In this document: positions 44,211 through 54,073 of the stretch, piece by piece
Position numbering within the stretch: position 1 is the stretch's first letter
Layout: every line of letters begins with the position of its first letter
NCBI RefSeq assembly: GCF_030412785.1
Contig: NZ_CP125295.1
Coordinates: 3,472,001-3,536,000, forward strand
Source of the DNA: Paraburkholderia sabiae
GTDB taxonomy: Bacteria > Pseudomonadota > Gammaproteobacteria > Burkholderiales > Burkholderiaceae
Direction of reading: 5' to 3'
Length of the DNA: 64,000 bases
The notes under the pieces: model-generated
What the model was told of the DNA's origin: nothing
Seen by the model: the letters and a program-made list of their open reading frames with translations, nothing else
Databases searched by the model: none
Program-made: the position numbers and the translations under genes

Positions 44211-47200
44211 TGCGCTTCGAGTTCACCGAGCAGCGCGTCGATTGCGCGCGCTGCGTCGTCGATTGCATGCACGCCGCGCGCGTCGAGCGCCGCATCGATG
44301 GCCGCCGCGCAGCGCGCCAGCGTGCGCGCGTCGAACAGCGTGCGCAGCGGCAGCGCGAGCGACCAGTGCAGATTGATTTGCGCGTTCACCTGCGTCGCGA
44401 GCAGCGAGTGACCGCCCAGTGCGAAGAAGTCGGCATCGCGGCCAATCGCGTGACTGCCGTCGATGCGCAGCACGCGCTGCCAGATCGCGGCCAGATCGCG
44501 CTCGGTGTCGGTTTGTGGTTCAGCCTCGTCCGTCGATTGAAGCGATGGCGTGGGCAGTGCGTTGCGGTCGCACTTGCCGTTCGGCGTGACGGGCAACGCG
44601 TCGAGTTCGATCAAATGCGCGGGCACCATGTACGCGGGCAATTGCGCATTCAGCGCTGCGAACAGCGCGGATCGATCGAACGCTTCTTCGGCGCGCCGCG
44701 CGACATAGCCGATCAACTGTTCGTCGCGCACGATCACGACGGCATCGTGTACGCCGGGCGCAGCACGCAACAACGCTTCGATTTCGCCCGGCTCGATGCG
44801 CAGGCCGCGCAACTTCACTTGCTGATCGGCGCGGCCCAGATAGTCGAGCACGCCGTCCGCGCGTCGACACACCAGATCGCCCGTGCGATAGAGACGCGCG
44901 CCCGGCGTGAACGGGTCGGGGACAAAGCGCTCCGCCGTCAATGCCGCGCGCCCGAGATAGCCGCGTGCGAGACCGACACCACCCAGATACAGTTCACCGA
45001 TTGCGCCCGCAGGCAACGGATGCAGCGCGGCATCGAGCGCGTGCAACTGAATGTTTGCGATCGGCTCACCGATCGGCACCGCCACGGCTTGCGCATCGTC
45101 GTCGGTGCACGTCCAGTGCGATACGTCGATCGCGGCTTCCGTCGGGCCGTACAGGTTGTGCAATTGCGCTTGCGGCAGTAGAAGCCGCGCACGCGCGACG
45201 AGCTCAGGCGACAGTGCCTCGCCGCTCGCCACGACGCGCACGATGCTCTCGCACTGCGCAGCGGCATCGAAGTCCTTCAGATGGCCGAGAAACGCGCCGA
45301 GCATCGACGGAACGAAATGCAGCGTCGTCACGCCATATGCTGCGATTGCAGCGGCAAGGCGCGCGGGATCACGATGATCTCCGGGCGCCGCGATGGCGAG
45401 CGTCGCGCCGACCGACAGCGGCCACACGAATTCCCACACCGACACGTCGAAGCCGAACGGCGTTTTATGCAGCACAACGTCGCGTGGCGTGAGCGAGTAC
45501 GCGCCCTGCATCCACGCGATGCGATTCGCGAGCGCGCGATGCGTGTTGCCCGCGCCCTTCGGCTTACCCGTCGATCCCGACGTGTAGATCAGGTAGGCAA
45601 GCTGATCGGGTTCGACATCGATGCTCGATTCGAGCGCCGGATTCGAAGTCAGTTGTTCGACACACAGCACGCACGCGTCCGCACGGCCAATCGAATCGAC
45701 GACACGCGCATGCAGCGCACGTTGAGTCAGCACGACGGCAGGCCGCGCATCGTCGAGCAGATACGCGATCCGTTCCGCCGGATAGTCGGGATCGACGGGC
45801 AGGTATGCCGCGCCAGCCTTCAACACGCCGAACAGCGCCACCACCATGTCAATCGAGCGCTCGACACACAGCGCGACCACACTGTCCGCCGACACGCCTG
45901 CGTTCAGCAGCGCACCTGCCACCCGGTTCGCGCGCTCATTGAGTTCGGCGTAGGTGACGCGCGTGCGAACTTCACGGGCATCGATGAAGTCGAGTGCGAT
46001 CGCATCAGGCATCGCTGCTGCATGGCGTTCGAACTGCCGATGAAGCGGCAATTGAAGTTCATCCGGCCACGTGCGCGCGGTGTCGTTATGGCTGGCAAGT
46101 TGTGCCAGATCGTCTTGAGTCGCAATCGATACGTTGCCAAGCAATGCATGCGGATCGGCGATGAATGCCTCGATGCATGCGTCGAACGCGCGATGCAACG
46201 CACGCACGCGCGCTTCGTCGAGACGCGCGGTGTCGTAGCCGTAATCGATCGTCAACGTGTCGCCGGCCTGCACGACCAGCGTGACGGCGAGATCCGTCGA
46301 TTCGATGCTGCGAAGGTCGGACAGCCGCAACGCGAGCTCATCGTTCGCCGACCACGCGGGATCGACGGGATAGTTTTCGAACACGACGAGCGTGTCGAAC
46401 ATCGCGCCGCCGCCCTGGCCCGCCCAACGCTGGATATCGAAGAGCGGCGTGTGCGCGTGTTCGGCGTTCGCTGCGTTGTCGCGTTGCAGATCGGCGAGCC
46501 AGTCGGCGATGCGACGTTGCGGTGCAGGCGTCGCGATCACGGGCAACGTGTTGATGAAAAGACCGAGCACGCTGTCGACATCGGGTAGCGCATCAGGCCT
46601 GCCCGCAACCGTCGCGCCGAATGCGACCGTCGCGTGGTGTGTCATGCGCTGCAATGCGAGCGCCCACGCGCCCTGCACGAGCGTGTTGACCGTCAGCTTG
46701 AGATTGCGCGCGAGCGCGGTGAGCTTCGCGGTCGTGCTTGCGTCGAACCGGGCACGCCAGGTTTCGCTGGGCGCAGCATCGCCGTTATCGGCCGATACGT
46801 TCGGCGCAACGAGCGTGGGTTCGTCGAAGTGCGCGAGGCGTTCGAGCCAGAACGCCTTGTCGGCTTCATGATCGCGCGCGTCGAGCCACGCGATGAAGTC
46901 GCGATATCGCAAGCGCGTTGCCTGGCCGAACGACAACGCGCGACGCTCGCTCATATAGTCGCGCAGCACGTCGGCGAACATGCGCGCCGTGCTCCAGCCG
47001 TCGAGCAGCAGATGATGGCGCGTCCACACGAGGCGCCATTCGTCGTCACTCAGACGGATCAGCGTCACGCGCATCAACGGCGCCTTGCTCAGATCGAAGC
47101 CTTGCGCGCGGTCTTCCCTGAGCCATTGCTCGAAACTCGCTGCCTGCGCGGCGCGGCCGCGCCAGTCGAGCACGACGACGGGCAGCTTCGCCTGACGATG

Positions 47201-50200
47201 CACGATCTGCAACGGCACTTCAGCGTCGTGCCAGAAGCTGGTCCGCAATATATCGTGCTGCGGCACGATGCGATTGAACGCATCGGTCACACGCGCGATA
47301 TCCGGTGAAGTCAGCGTAGCGACGAGCTGATTTACATAGGTCGTGCGATCCGGTGCATACAGCGAGTGGAACAGAATGCCCTGCTGCATCGGCGACAGCG
47401 GATAAATATCGTCGACGGTACGCAGATCGAGTTCGAGACGCTCGAGCATCGCTTGCGTGAGACCCGCGCGCTGCGCAAGCGGGAAGTCGGAAGGCGTTGC
47501 GCTGGCTCCGCGCTTCGACACGCGTTCGATGCACTGCGCCGCGATTTCACGCAACGTGGTTTCGAAGCGGCGCGCGAGCTTTTCGACCGTACCCGCGTTG
47601 AACATCGCTGCGCTATAAACCCAATGCATCTTGAGCCTGCGCGTACCGTCGATATGCGCGTGAATCGCCAGTGCATTCGACATCGGACCCGCCGGATCAC
47701 GCTCGCAGCCTGCGCCGCCGAAGCGCGCATTCAGCACGCGATCATTCGATGCATCGCCGAACTGGCCGAGATAGTTGAACGTCACGCGCGGACGCGGCAA
47801 TGCGGCGAGCGCAGCGCGCGTCGATTCGTTCGCGAGATAACGCAGCACGCCGAAGCCGAGCCCTTTGTGCGGCACAGCGCGCAATGCGTCCTTGACGGCC
47901 GCGAGCGTCGCCGTGCCCCATTCACGCACGGGCAACGCGACCGGATAGTGACTCGTCAGCCAGCCGATCGTGCGGCTCGCATCGACCTCTTCGAACAGCG
48001 CTTCGCGTCCGTGGCCTTCGAGTTCGATCAGTAAAGAATCGGCCGGTACGCTCGTGCCAAGCGTGTGCGCGAGCGTGGCCACGAGCAGATCGATGGTCTG
48101 CGTGCGCCATGCGGCGTTCGCATCCGTGAGCAAGGTCTGCGTGAGCGTCGCGTCGATCGTCCATTCGACCGTGCACGCATCGGCGTTGCTTGCGGTGCCG
48201 TGCGGATTGTCGAATGGCAGCGCCGTGCTTGCCTGCTTCATCGATGTCCAGTACGGCAGTTCTCGCGCAAACAGCGCGGCTGCGTCGGCGGCAAGACGTT
48301 GCGCCCAGTCCGACGCGCGCATGCCCTCCCCCGCGAGACGCACCGGACGGCGCTCGCGTGCCGCGCGATAAGCCGCCTCGAGATCTTCAAGCAGCACACG
48401 CCACGACACGCCATCGACGATCAGATGATGAATCGCGATCCATACACGCGGCGTGCCATCCGGCAACATCGCGACGAGCGCACCTGCAAGCGGTCCGCGT
48501 GTGAGATCAAAGGTGCGTTGCAACTCGTCGAATTGAGCGAGCGCATCATGTTCGTCACGCGCTTCGACGGCGACCAGCGGCAGCGCGTCGAATGGCTTGT
48601 CGGCGTATCGCGCGCTCCACGATGAAGCTGTGTCTGCCGCAAAGCGCAGTCGGAATGCATCGTGATGGGAAAGCACCGCGCCGAATGCGTGCGCGAAGGC
48701 GTCGAGATCGAAGCGCTCCGATGCGTGCAATTCGACAGCCTGATTCCAGTGATGACGCGCCGGCACATCCAGTTCGAAGAAGCGATGCTGAGCAGGCGTC
48801 AAGGCAATGCGCGCATCGTTCGCAGGCACAACAGCGGCACGCGTTTCCGCTTTCGGTTCAGCTGCGGCGACGGTCTGTGCGACTTGCGCGAGTTGAGCCA
48901 CGGTCGGCTTGTCGAACAGCTGCTTCGGCGTGAAGCGCACGCCTCGTTTGCGCGAACGCGCGATCACCTGCAACGCGAGAATCGAATCGCCACCCAGCTC
49001 GAAGAAATTGTCGTCGCGGCCCACATGCTCGGCGCGCAGCACTTCTTTCCACACGTCCGCGAGAATGCGTTCGATGCCTTCGAGCGGCGCGTCGCTCGTC
49101 AACTGCACTACAGGTTGCAGCGCAAGTTCGCGCAGCTTCGCACGGTCGATCTTGCCGTTCGCCGTGACGGGAAAGGCGTCGCAGAGCGTGAGCGTCGCGG
49201 GCACCATGTAGTCGGGCAAACGCGCGGCAAGCTCTGCGCGCAGCATCGCTTCATCGCGCGAGCCTTGCATGACGACAAACGACGCAAGACGTGCACGCCC
49301 ATCCTCGACGATTGCGAGCGTCTCTGCCTGCCTGACGCCTTCGATCGCGCGCAACGTCGCGCTGATTTCACCCGGCTCGACGCGATAGCCGCGAATCTTC
49401 ACCTGGTCATCGAGACGGCCCAGATAGTCGATTGCACCGTCTGCGCGCAAACGCACGCGGTCGCCCGTCCGATACATCCGCGCACCCTTCGGCCCGCTGG
49501 CGTCCGGCACGAAACGCTCCGCCGTCGCTGCCGCGCGATGCAGATAGCCGCGCGCGACGCCGGGTCCGCCAAGATACAGTTCGCCGATTCCGCCGACGGG
49601 CACGGGCGCGCCATGCACATCGAGCACTATCACGCGTGCGTTCGGCAACGGACGCCCCGTGGGCACGCCAGTCGATGCGTTTGCGGCGCTCAAGCTCGCT
49701 GTCGCATCGAACGTGAGTGCGCCAACCGTGGCTTCCGTCGGACCATAGTGATTGATCACGCGGCACGCGGGGCGCAATCCGGTGATCCGTTCGACGAGCG
49801 TCCACGGCAGCGGCTCGCCGCCCAGCACGAGTGCATGCGACGGCAGCACGGCCGTGGGTTGCTGCGCTTCGAGCAACGCATGCAGATGACTCGGCACGAT
49901 CTTCAGCACACCGACGCCGCGTTCGCGCATCGTCACAGCGAAACGGTCGGGATCGAACGCGCATTCCTTCGGCAGCAGATGCAAGGTGCGGCCCGAGCAC
50001 AACGCACCGAAGAGCGTCGTATGCCCGAGATCGGCGGCAACCGTCGAGACCATCGCCATGCTAGCGTCGGGCGCGAACTTCAGTTCGTCGAGCATGCCCT
50101 GAACGTAGTCGGCCAGCGCGCGATGCGATACGACGACGCCCTTCGGCGTGCCCGTCGAACCCGATGTGTAGATGAGATAGGCAGCCTGATCCGGCGTGAT

Positions 50201-53200
50201 CGTTACGGGCGCGTCGTGACTGTTCGCTTCGATCAACGCGTTTAGCGATAAGACTTCAGTTTCGACCTGCAGTGCATTGCTCGCGACGATTACGCAGCGC
50301 GCACCGCATGCGCGAATCGACGCTTCAAGGCGTTCGCGCGGCGCAGCAGGATCGAGCGGTACGGCCATCGAGCCCGACTTCAATACTGCGAGCAGCGCGA
50401 CGACGAAATCGACAGAACGCTCGATGCACAGTGCGATTGCCTGTTCCGCGCCCGCGCCCTTTTCGAGCAATGCACGCGCGGCGCGCGATGATGCTTCGTT
50501 CAAGGCTTCGAATGTGAGTTGCCGTTGTGAGTCGGTGACTGCGATCTGCTTCGGCGTCGCATTCGCGTGATGCGTGAAGGCTGCGATCACGTTGTCGAAT
50601 TCGAATGTTTTCTCGCGGCCTTGCAGCGTGTTGCTCAGTAAACCTGCACAAGCGAGCAAACTGAGAGGCGATGCAGGATGCGCCACGCTGTCAGTCAGCA
50701 GCGCAATGAAACTGTCGAGCCACGCATGCGCGGTCGCATCGTCGATGCAATCCGTCGCCCATGCAGCGACCAGTTCGATACCGCGTGCATCGTCGGTGAA
50801 ATCGAGCGCGAAGTCGAAGCGCGCCGCGTTGTCGGGACCGGGCGTCAATGTCGCGACGGCATCGGGCAACGCAACGGGATCGTCGAACACGAACTGCTGC
50901 GCGAACTTCACACGCAACCATTCCTCGCCTCGCCGCACAGGCGGCTTGACGGCATCGATCACCTGATCGAAGGGAATGTCCTGATTCGCGTAGGCGCCGA
51001 GCGTCGTGTCTCGCACTTGCGAGAGCAGATCGGCAAACGATACATGCGGTGAAACGCGCGCACGCAACGCAACGGTGTTGATGAAAAGACCGAGCAGGTT
51101 GGCCGTTTCCTCGCGCTGCCTGTTCGCAACGGGCGCGGCAACGATCACATCCGTCGCCGCCGTCAGACGATGCAGCCATGCATGAAGCGCTGCGAGCAAC
51201 ACGATGAACGTCGATGCATGCGCGCCGCTTGCAAGTTCGCGCACAGCCGCCGATAAACGCGCATCGAGACGACGCGACGCGCGCTTGCCGATGAGCGTGC
51301 GTTCGGCAGGCACAGTGCGATCGACAGGCAACGCGAGCGGCGCGGGCGCATCCTTCAACGCATCACGCCAATAAGCAAGTTGCCGTTCGCGTTCTGCACC
51401 GTCGAGCCAGTGGCGCTGCCATTGTGCGAAATCTGCATATTGCGCGGCGAGCGTAGGCAACGAAGCCGCACGACCTTTCGAAAGCGCCGCATAGGTTTCG
51501 GCCAGTTCAGCGAATGCGCAACGCGACGACCAGCCGTCGCTGATCGCGTGATGCGCAGTCAGCATCAGACGATGCTCGTCATCGGCAAACGTGACCAGCG
51601 ATGCGCGCAGCAACGGGCCGCGTTGCAGATCGAAAGGACGTGTGGCGTGTTCGCCCGCAAGCTCGTTCGCGCGCTCGTTGCGTGCGTCGAGCATCAGATT
51701 GCGCAGATCGATTCGTTCTACAGGCACCGCGATCCGCGCATGAACGCGCTGCATGACGATGCCGTTCTCGTCTTCGTGCAGCGTGGTTCGCCACGCTTCA
51801 TGGCGTTCGATCACTTGCGCGAGCGCGCTTTCGAGCAACGCAGCATCGATCGATCCGCGAATGTTCCAGTGCGCGGCGATGTGATAGGCGTCGCCGGCAT
51901 CGCGTGTTTGTGCGAGTACCCAGAAACGCTGCTGCGCAAACGACGCGCGATGATCGACATACGCGGCGGAAGCATCTCCGCGAGCCATCGCTTTCAACGG
52001 AAGCACTTGCACGGCGGCTTCACGCTCGCTTGCATCGACGAGTGCGGAGAGTGCTTCGAGCGTAAGGTCGGCGAAGAGAGAATCCAGCCGCAAGTTCACA
52101 TGCAGGTCCGCGCGAATCGCAGCCTGCAGACGCATGATCGCAATCGAATCGCCGCCGCGTGCATGAAACCGGTCATCGAGACCGACAGGTCCGTCACCGA
52201 GAATCGCTTGCCAGATTGCGGCGAGCGTGCGTTCAATTGAGCTTTGCGGCTCGCGATACGACACTTGCGCGACCTGCGACGCAACACGCGCACGCAACGC
52301 TTCACGGTCGAGCTTGCCATTCAATGTATAAGGCAACGCATCGAGCAACGCAAAACGATGCGGCTGCCACGCATCCGGCAAACGCTGCGTCAGGTGCTCG
52401 CGCAGCGCGCTTTCTTCGAGTGCTTCCGTTACGACGACACAAGCCGTCAATTGAACACGACCTGCAATGTGCTCGACCAGCACGGCTGCATCGCGCACAT
52501 CCGGATGTGAACGCAAAGACTGCGCGATCTCACCTGGCTCGACGCGCACGCCGCGAATCTGCACCTGATCGTCGATGCGGCCCATGTAATCGTATGCGCC
52601 GTCGGTGCGCAAACGCGCAAGGTCGCCCGTGCGATAGACGCGCGATCCCGGTTCGCCATTTGCATCGGGGATGAAGCGTTCGGCCGTTTGCGCGGCGCGT
52701 CCGTGATAGCCGCGCGCAAGACACGCGCCGCCAAGCAGCAGTTCGCCGCATGCTCCATGTTCAATCAAAGCGCCATCGACGGAACCCGCCTCCGTCATGC
52801 GTGCCACGCGCAATCCGATCGGCGCGCCGATCGGCAATGATGCGCACGACGTGTCTTCATACGCTGCGCGAGGATCGAGCGGCCACAGCATCGGCGAGAT
52901 CACGGTTTCAGTCGGACCGTAGCCGTTGATCAGACGCACGTTGTTAAACGTTTGCCGGATTTCGCCGAATACATCGCCGGGCATCGCTTCGCCACCGAAT
53001 GCGAGCACGCGCAGCGAATCGGGTACACCATGACGCCGCGCGGCTTGCGCGAACTCGCGCAGATACGCAGGCGGAAACGCGGCAATCGTCACGCGCTCGT
53101 GATGGATCAGCGCGCGTGCGTCGTCCGGTGCAACGGTGCCGGGCGCGGTTATCGCAATGCTCGCGCCCGCAGCGAGCGGCGCGAGCCAGTACTCGTGCGC

Positions 53201-53809
53201 GAGGTCGAAATTCACCGACGCAAAATGCAAAACGCGGTCCGCATCCGTCATCGGATAAGCGCCGATCACGGCATCGCAATGCGCAGCGAGCGGACCATGT
53301 TCGACGACAACAGCCTTCGGCGTGCCCGTCGAGCCCGACGTGTAGATCATGTACGCAGCCGAGCGAGGATGCACCAACGCATCTTCGAACTCGACCGGTT
53401 GCTCGATGTCGATTGCATCGACGTCGATGCAATGCTCGAAGCGCGCGCGCAACGACGCGCTTGCATCGCGCGTGACAATTCCGTGACGCAAGCCTGCATC
53501 GCGCGTCATCCAGTCGAGCCGTTCCGCGGGATGACGTGGATCGAGCGGCACGAACACACCACCCGCCTTCAGCACCGCGAGCAACGCGACGAACAGATCG
53601 CACGACCGGTCGATGCACACACCGACGCGCACTTCTGCGCCCGCGCCATGCGCGCGCAACGCAGCCGCGACGCGCGACGCGCGAGCGTCGAGTTCAACGC
53701 GCGACATGCGCACGGTAAGCGGCGAAAAGGCAGCGAGCGCAGGCGCGTGAGGCGCACTGCGCGCGAGTTCGCGAAGTCGGAGATGCAAGGCAGTCAGAAA
53801 AGTCGTCAT
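44207..53809 (-). CDS. orbI: NRPS OrbI-type, A-T-C-A-T-E-C-A-T
   Basis: This 3200-residue synthetase builds the first three residues of the siderophore. Module 1: adenylation (1-520) and carrier (GGDSIAIMRL near 553). Module 2: condensation (620-1040, HHAISDGWSS), adenylation (1075-1560), carrier (LGGDSILALQ near 1603) and epimerisation (1665-2090, HHLIVDGVSW). Module 3: condensation (2110-2560, HHLLLDGWST), adenylation (2590-3090) and carrier (LGGHSLLATQ near 3130). Codes read DLEAAGGISK, DLTKVGHVGK (Asp) and DVWHVSLIDK (Ser). The epimerisation domain makes a D-Asp-type residue. I chose the ATG at 53809; one at 53857 is possible. Domain order matches ornibactin OrbI. Confidence 0.93.
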   Translation of the reverse strand: MTTFLTALHLRLRELARSAPHAPALAAFSPLTVRMSRVELDARASRVAAALRAHGAGAEVRVGVCIDRSCDLFVALLAVLKAGGVFVPLDPRHPAERLDWMTRDAGLRHGIVTRDASASLRARFEHCIDVDAIDIEQPVEFEDALVHPRSAAYMIYTSGSTGTPKAVVVEHGPLAAHCDAVIGAYPMTDADRVLHFASVNFDLAHEYWLAPLAAGASIAITAPGTVAPDDARALIHHERVTIAAFPPAYLREFAQAARRHGVPDSLRVLAFGGEAMPGDVFGEIRQTFNNVRLINGYGPTETVISPMLWPLDPRAAYEDTSCASLPIGAPIGLRVARMTEAGSVDGALIEHGACGELLLGGACLARGYHGRAAQTAERFIPDANGEPGSRVYRTGDLARLRTDGAYDYMGRIDDQVQIRGVRVEPGEIAQSLRSHPDVRDAAVLVEHIAGRVQLTACVVVTEALEESALREHLTQRLPDAWQPHRFALLDALPYTLNGKLDREALRARVASQVAQVSYREPQSSIERTLAAIWQAILGDGPVGLDDRFHARGGDSIAIMRLQAAIRADLHVNLRLDSLFADLTLEALSALVDASEREAAVQVLPLKAMARGDASAAYVDHRASFAQQRFWVLAQTRDAGDAYHIAAHWNIRGSIDAALLESALAQVIERHEAWRTTLHEDENGIVMQRVHARIAVPVERIDLRNLMLDARNERANELAGEHATRPFDLQRGPLLRASLVTFADDEHRLMLTAHHAISDGWSSRCAFAELAETYAALSKGRAASLPTLAAQYADFAQWQRHWLDGAERERQLAYWRDALKDAPAPLALPVDRTVPAERTLIGKRASRRLDARLSAAVRELASGAHASTFIVLLAALHAWLHRLTAATDVIVAAPVANRQREETANLLGLFINTVALRARVSPHVSFADLLSQVRDTTLGAYANQDIPFDQVIDAVKPPVRRGEEWLRVKFAQQFVFDDPVALPDAVATLTPGPDNAARFDFALDFTDDARGIELVAAWATDCIDDATAHAWLDSFIALLTDSVAHPASPLSLLACAGLLSNTLQGREKTFEFDNVIAAFTHHANATPKQIAVTDSQRQLTFEALNEASSRAARALLEKGAGAEQAIALCIERSVDFVVALLAVLKSGSMAVPLDPAAPRERLEASIRACGARCVIVASNALQVETEVLSLNALIEANSHDAPVTITPDQAAYLIYTSGSTGTPKGVVVSHRALADYVQGMLDELKFAPDASMAMVSTVAADLGHTTLFGALCSGRTLHLLPKECAFDPDRFAVTMRERGVGVLKIVPSHLHALLEAQQPTAVLPSHALVLGGEPLPWTLVERITGLRPACRVINHYGPTEATVGALTFDATASLSAANASTGVPTGRPLPNARVIVLDVHGAPVPVGGIGELYLGGPGVARGYLHRAAATAERFVPDASGPKGARMYRTGDRVRLRADGAIDYLGRLDDQVKIRGYRVEPGEISATLRAIEGVRQAETLAIVEDGRARLASFVVMQGSRDEAMLRAELAARLPDYMVPATLTLCDAFPVTANGKIDRAKLRELALQPVVQLTSDAPLEGIERILADVWKEVLRAEHVGRDDNFFELGGDSILALQVIARSRKRGVRFTPKQLFDKPTVAQLAQVAQTVAAAEPKAETRAAVVPANDARIALTPAQHRFFELDVPARHHWNQAVELHASERFDLDAFAHAFGAVLSHHDAFRLRFAADTASSWSARYADKPFDALPLVAVEARDEHDALAQFDELQRTFDLTRGPLAGALVAMLPDGTPRVWIAIHHLIVDGVSWRVLLEDLEAAYRAARERRPVRLAGEGMRASDWAQRLAADAAALFARELPYWTSMKQASTALPFDNPHGTASNADACTVEWTIDATLTQTLLTDANAAWRTQTIDLLVATLAHTLGTSVPADSLLIELEGHGREALFEEVDASRTIGWLTSHYPVALPVREWGTATLAAVKDALRAVPHKGLGFGVLRYLANESTRAALAALPRPRVTFNYLGQFGDASNDRVLNARFGGAGCERDPAGPMSNALAIHAHIDGTRRLKMHWVYSAAMFNAGTVEKLARRFETTLREIAAQCIERVSKRGASATPSDFPLAQRAGLTQAMLERLELDLRTVDDIYPLSPMQQGILFHSLYAPDRTTYVNQLVATLTSPDIARVTDAFNRIVPQHDILRTSFWHDAEVPLQIVHRQAKLPVVVLDWRGRAAQAASFEQWLREDRAQGFDLSKAPLMRVTLIRLSDDEWRLVWTRHHLLLDGWSTARMFADVLRDYMSERRALSFGQATRLRYRDFIAWLDARDHEADKAFWLERLAHFDEPTLVAPNVSADNGDAAPSETWRARFDASTTAKLTALARNLKLTVNTLVQGAWALALQRMTHHATVAFGATVAGRPDALPDVDSVLGLFINTLPVIATPAPQRRIADWLADLQRDNAANAEHAHTPLFDIQRWAGQGGGAMFDTLVVFENYPVDPAWSANDELALRLSDLRSIESTDLAVTLVVQAGDTLTIDYGYDTARLDEARVRALHRAFDACIEAFIADPHALLGNVSIATQDDLAQLASHNDTARTWPDELQLPLHRQFERHAAAMPDAIALDFIDAREVRTRVTYAELNERANRVAGALLNAGVSADSVVALCVERSIDMVVALFGVLKAGAAYLPVDPDYPAERIAYLLDDARPAVVLTQRALHARVVDSIGRADACVLCVEQLTSNPALESSIDVEPDQLAYLIYTSGSTGKPKGAGNTHRALANRIAWMQGAYSLTPRDVVLHKTPFGFDVSVWEFVWPLSVGATLAIAAPGDHRDPARLAAAIAAYGVTTLHFVPSMLGAFLGHLKDFDAAAQCESIVRVVASGEALSPELVARARLLLPQAQLHNLYGPTEAAIDVSHWTCTDDDAQAVAVPIGEPIANIQLHALDAALHPLPAGAIGELYLGGVGLARGYLGRAALTAERFVPDPFTPGARLYRTGDLVCRRADGVLDYLGRADQQVKLRGLRIEPGEIEALLRAAPGVHDAVVIVRDEQLIGYVARRAEEAFDRSALFAALNAQLPAYMVPAHLIELDALPVTPNGKCDRNALPTPSLQSTDEAEPQTDTERDLAAIWQRVLRIDGSHAIGRDADFFALGGHSLLATQVNAQINLHWSLALPLRTLFDARTLARCAAAIDAALDARGVHAIDDAARAIDALLGELEAQ

Positions 53810-53895
53810 TCGTGTGAAATCCTTCGGCATGGCCGCTATGCCGCCGCATCGGGACATGGTTTGTCCACGTCTCTTTTCAGCGGCTTCACACAGGT

Positions 53896-53920
53896 GACGA
53901 ATCGCGCGAAAAAATATTTA
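53896..53920 (-). promoter_or_regulatory. OrbS/PvdS-type promoter of orbI
   Basis: On the minus strand TAAA (53920-53917), exactly 17 bp, then CGTC (53899-53896). It lies 87 bp upstream of the orbI start. The same pattern precedes orbE and orbH. Confidence 0.8.
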
Positions 53921-53980
53921 CCCCTTTGGCGGAATAAATTCTGCGCAGTCCTTGTTTGTTCGCGCTCGCGCACATTCGAC

Positions 53981-54005
53981 TAAAGTTTTGCGGCGCTCAA
54001 ACGTC
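53981..54005 (+). promoter_or_regulatory. OrbS/PvdS-type promoter of orbE
   Basis: On the plus strand TAAA (53981-53984), exactly 17 bp, then CGTC (54002-54005). It lies 69 bp upstream of the orbE start and diverges from the orbI promoter. Confidence 0.8.
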
Positions 54006-54073
54006 TAGTCGATAGATGGCTGTTCAAGTCCCTTCATGCGCTTTGCGCGCATTCACTCTCACGCCTGCTTTCG

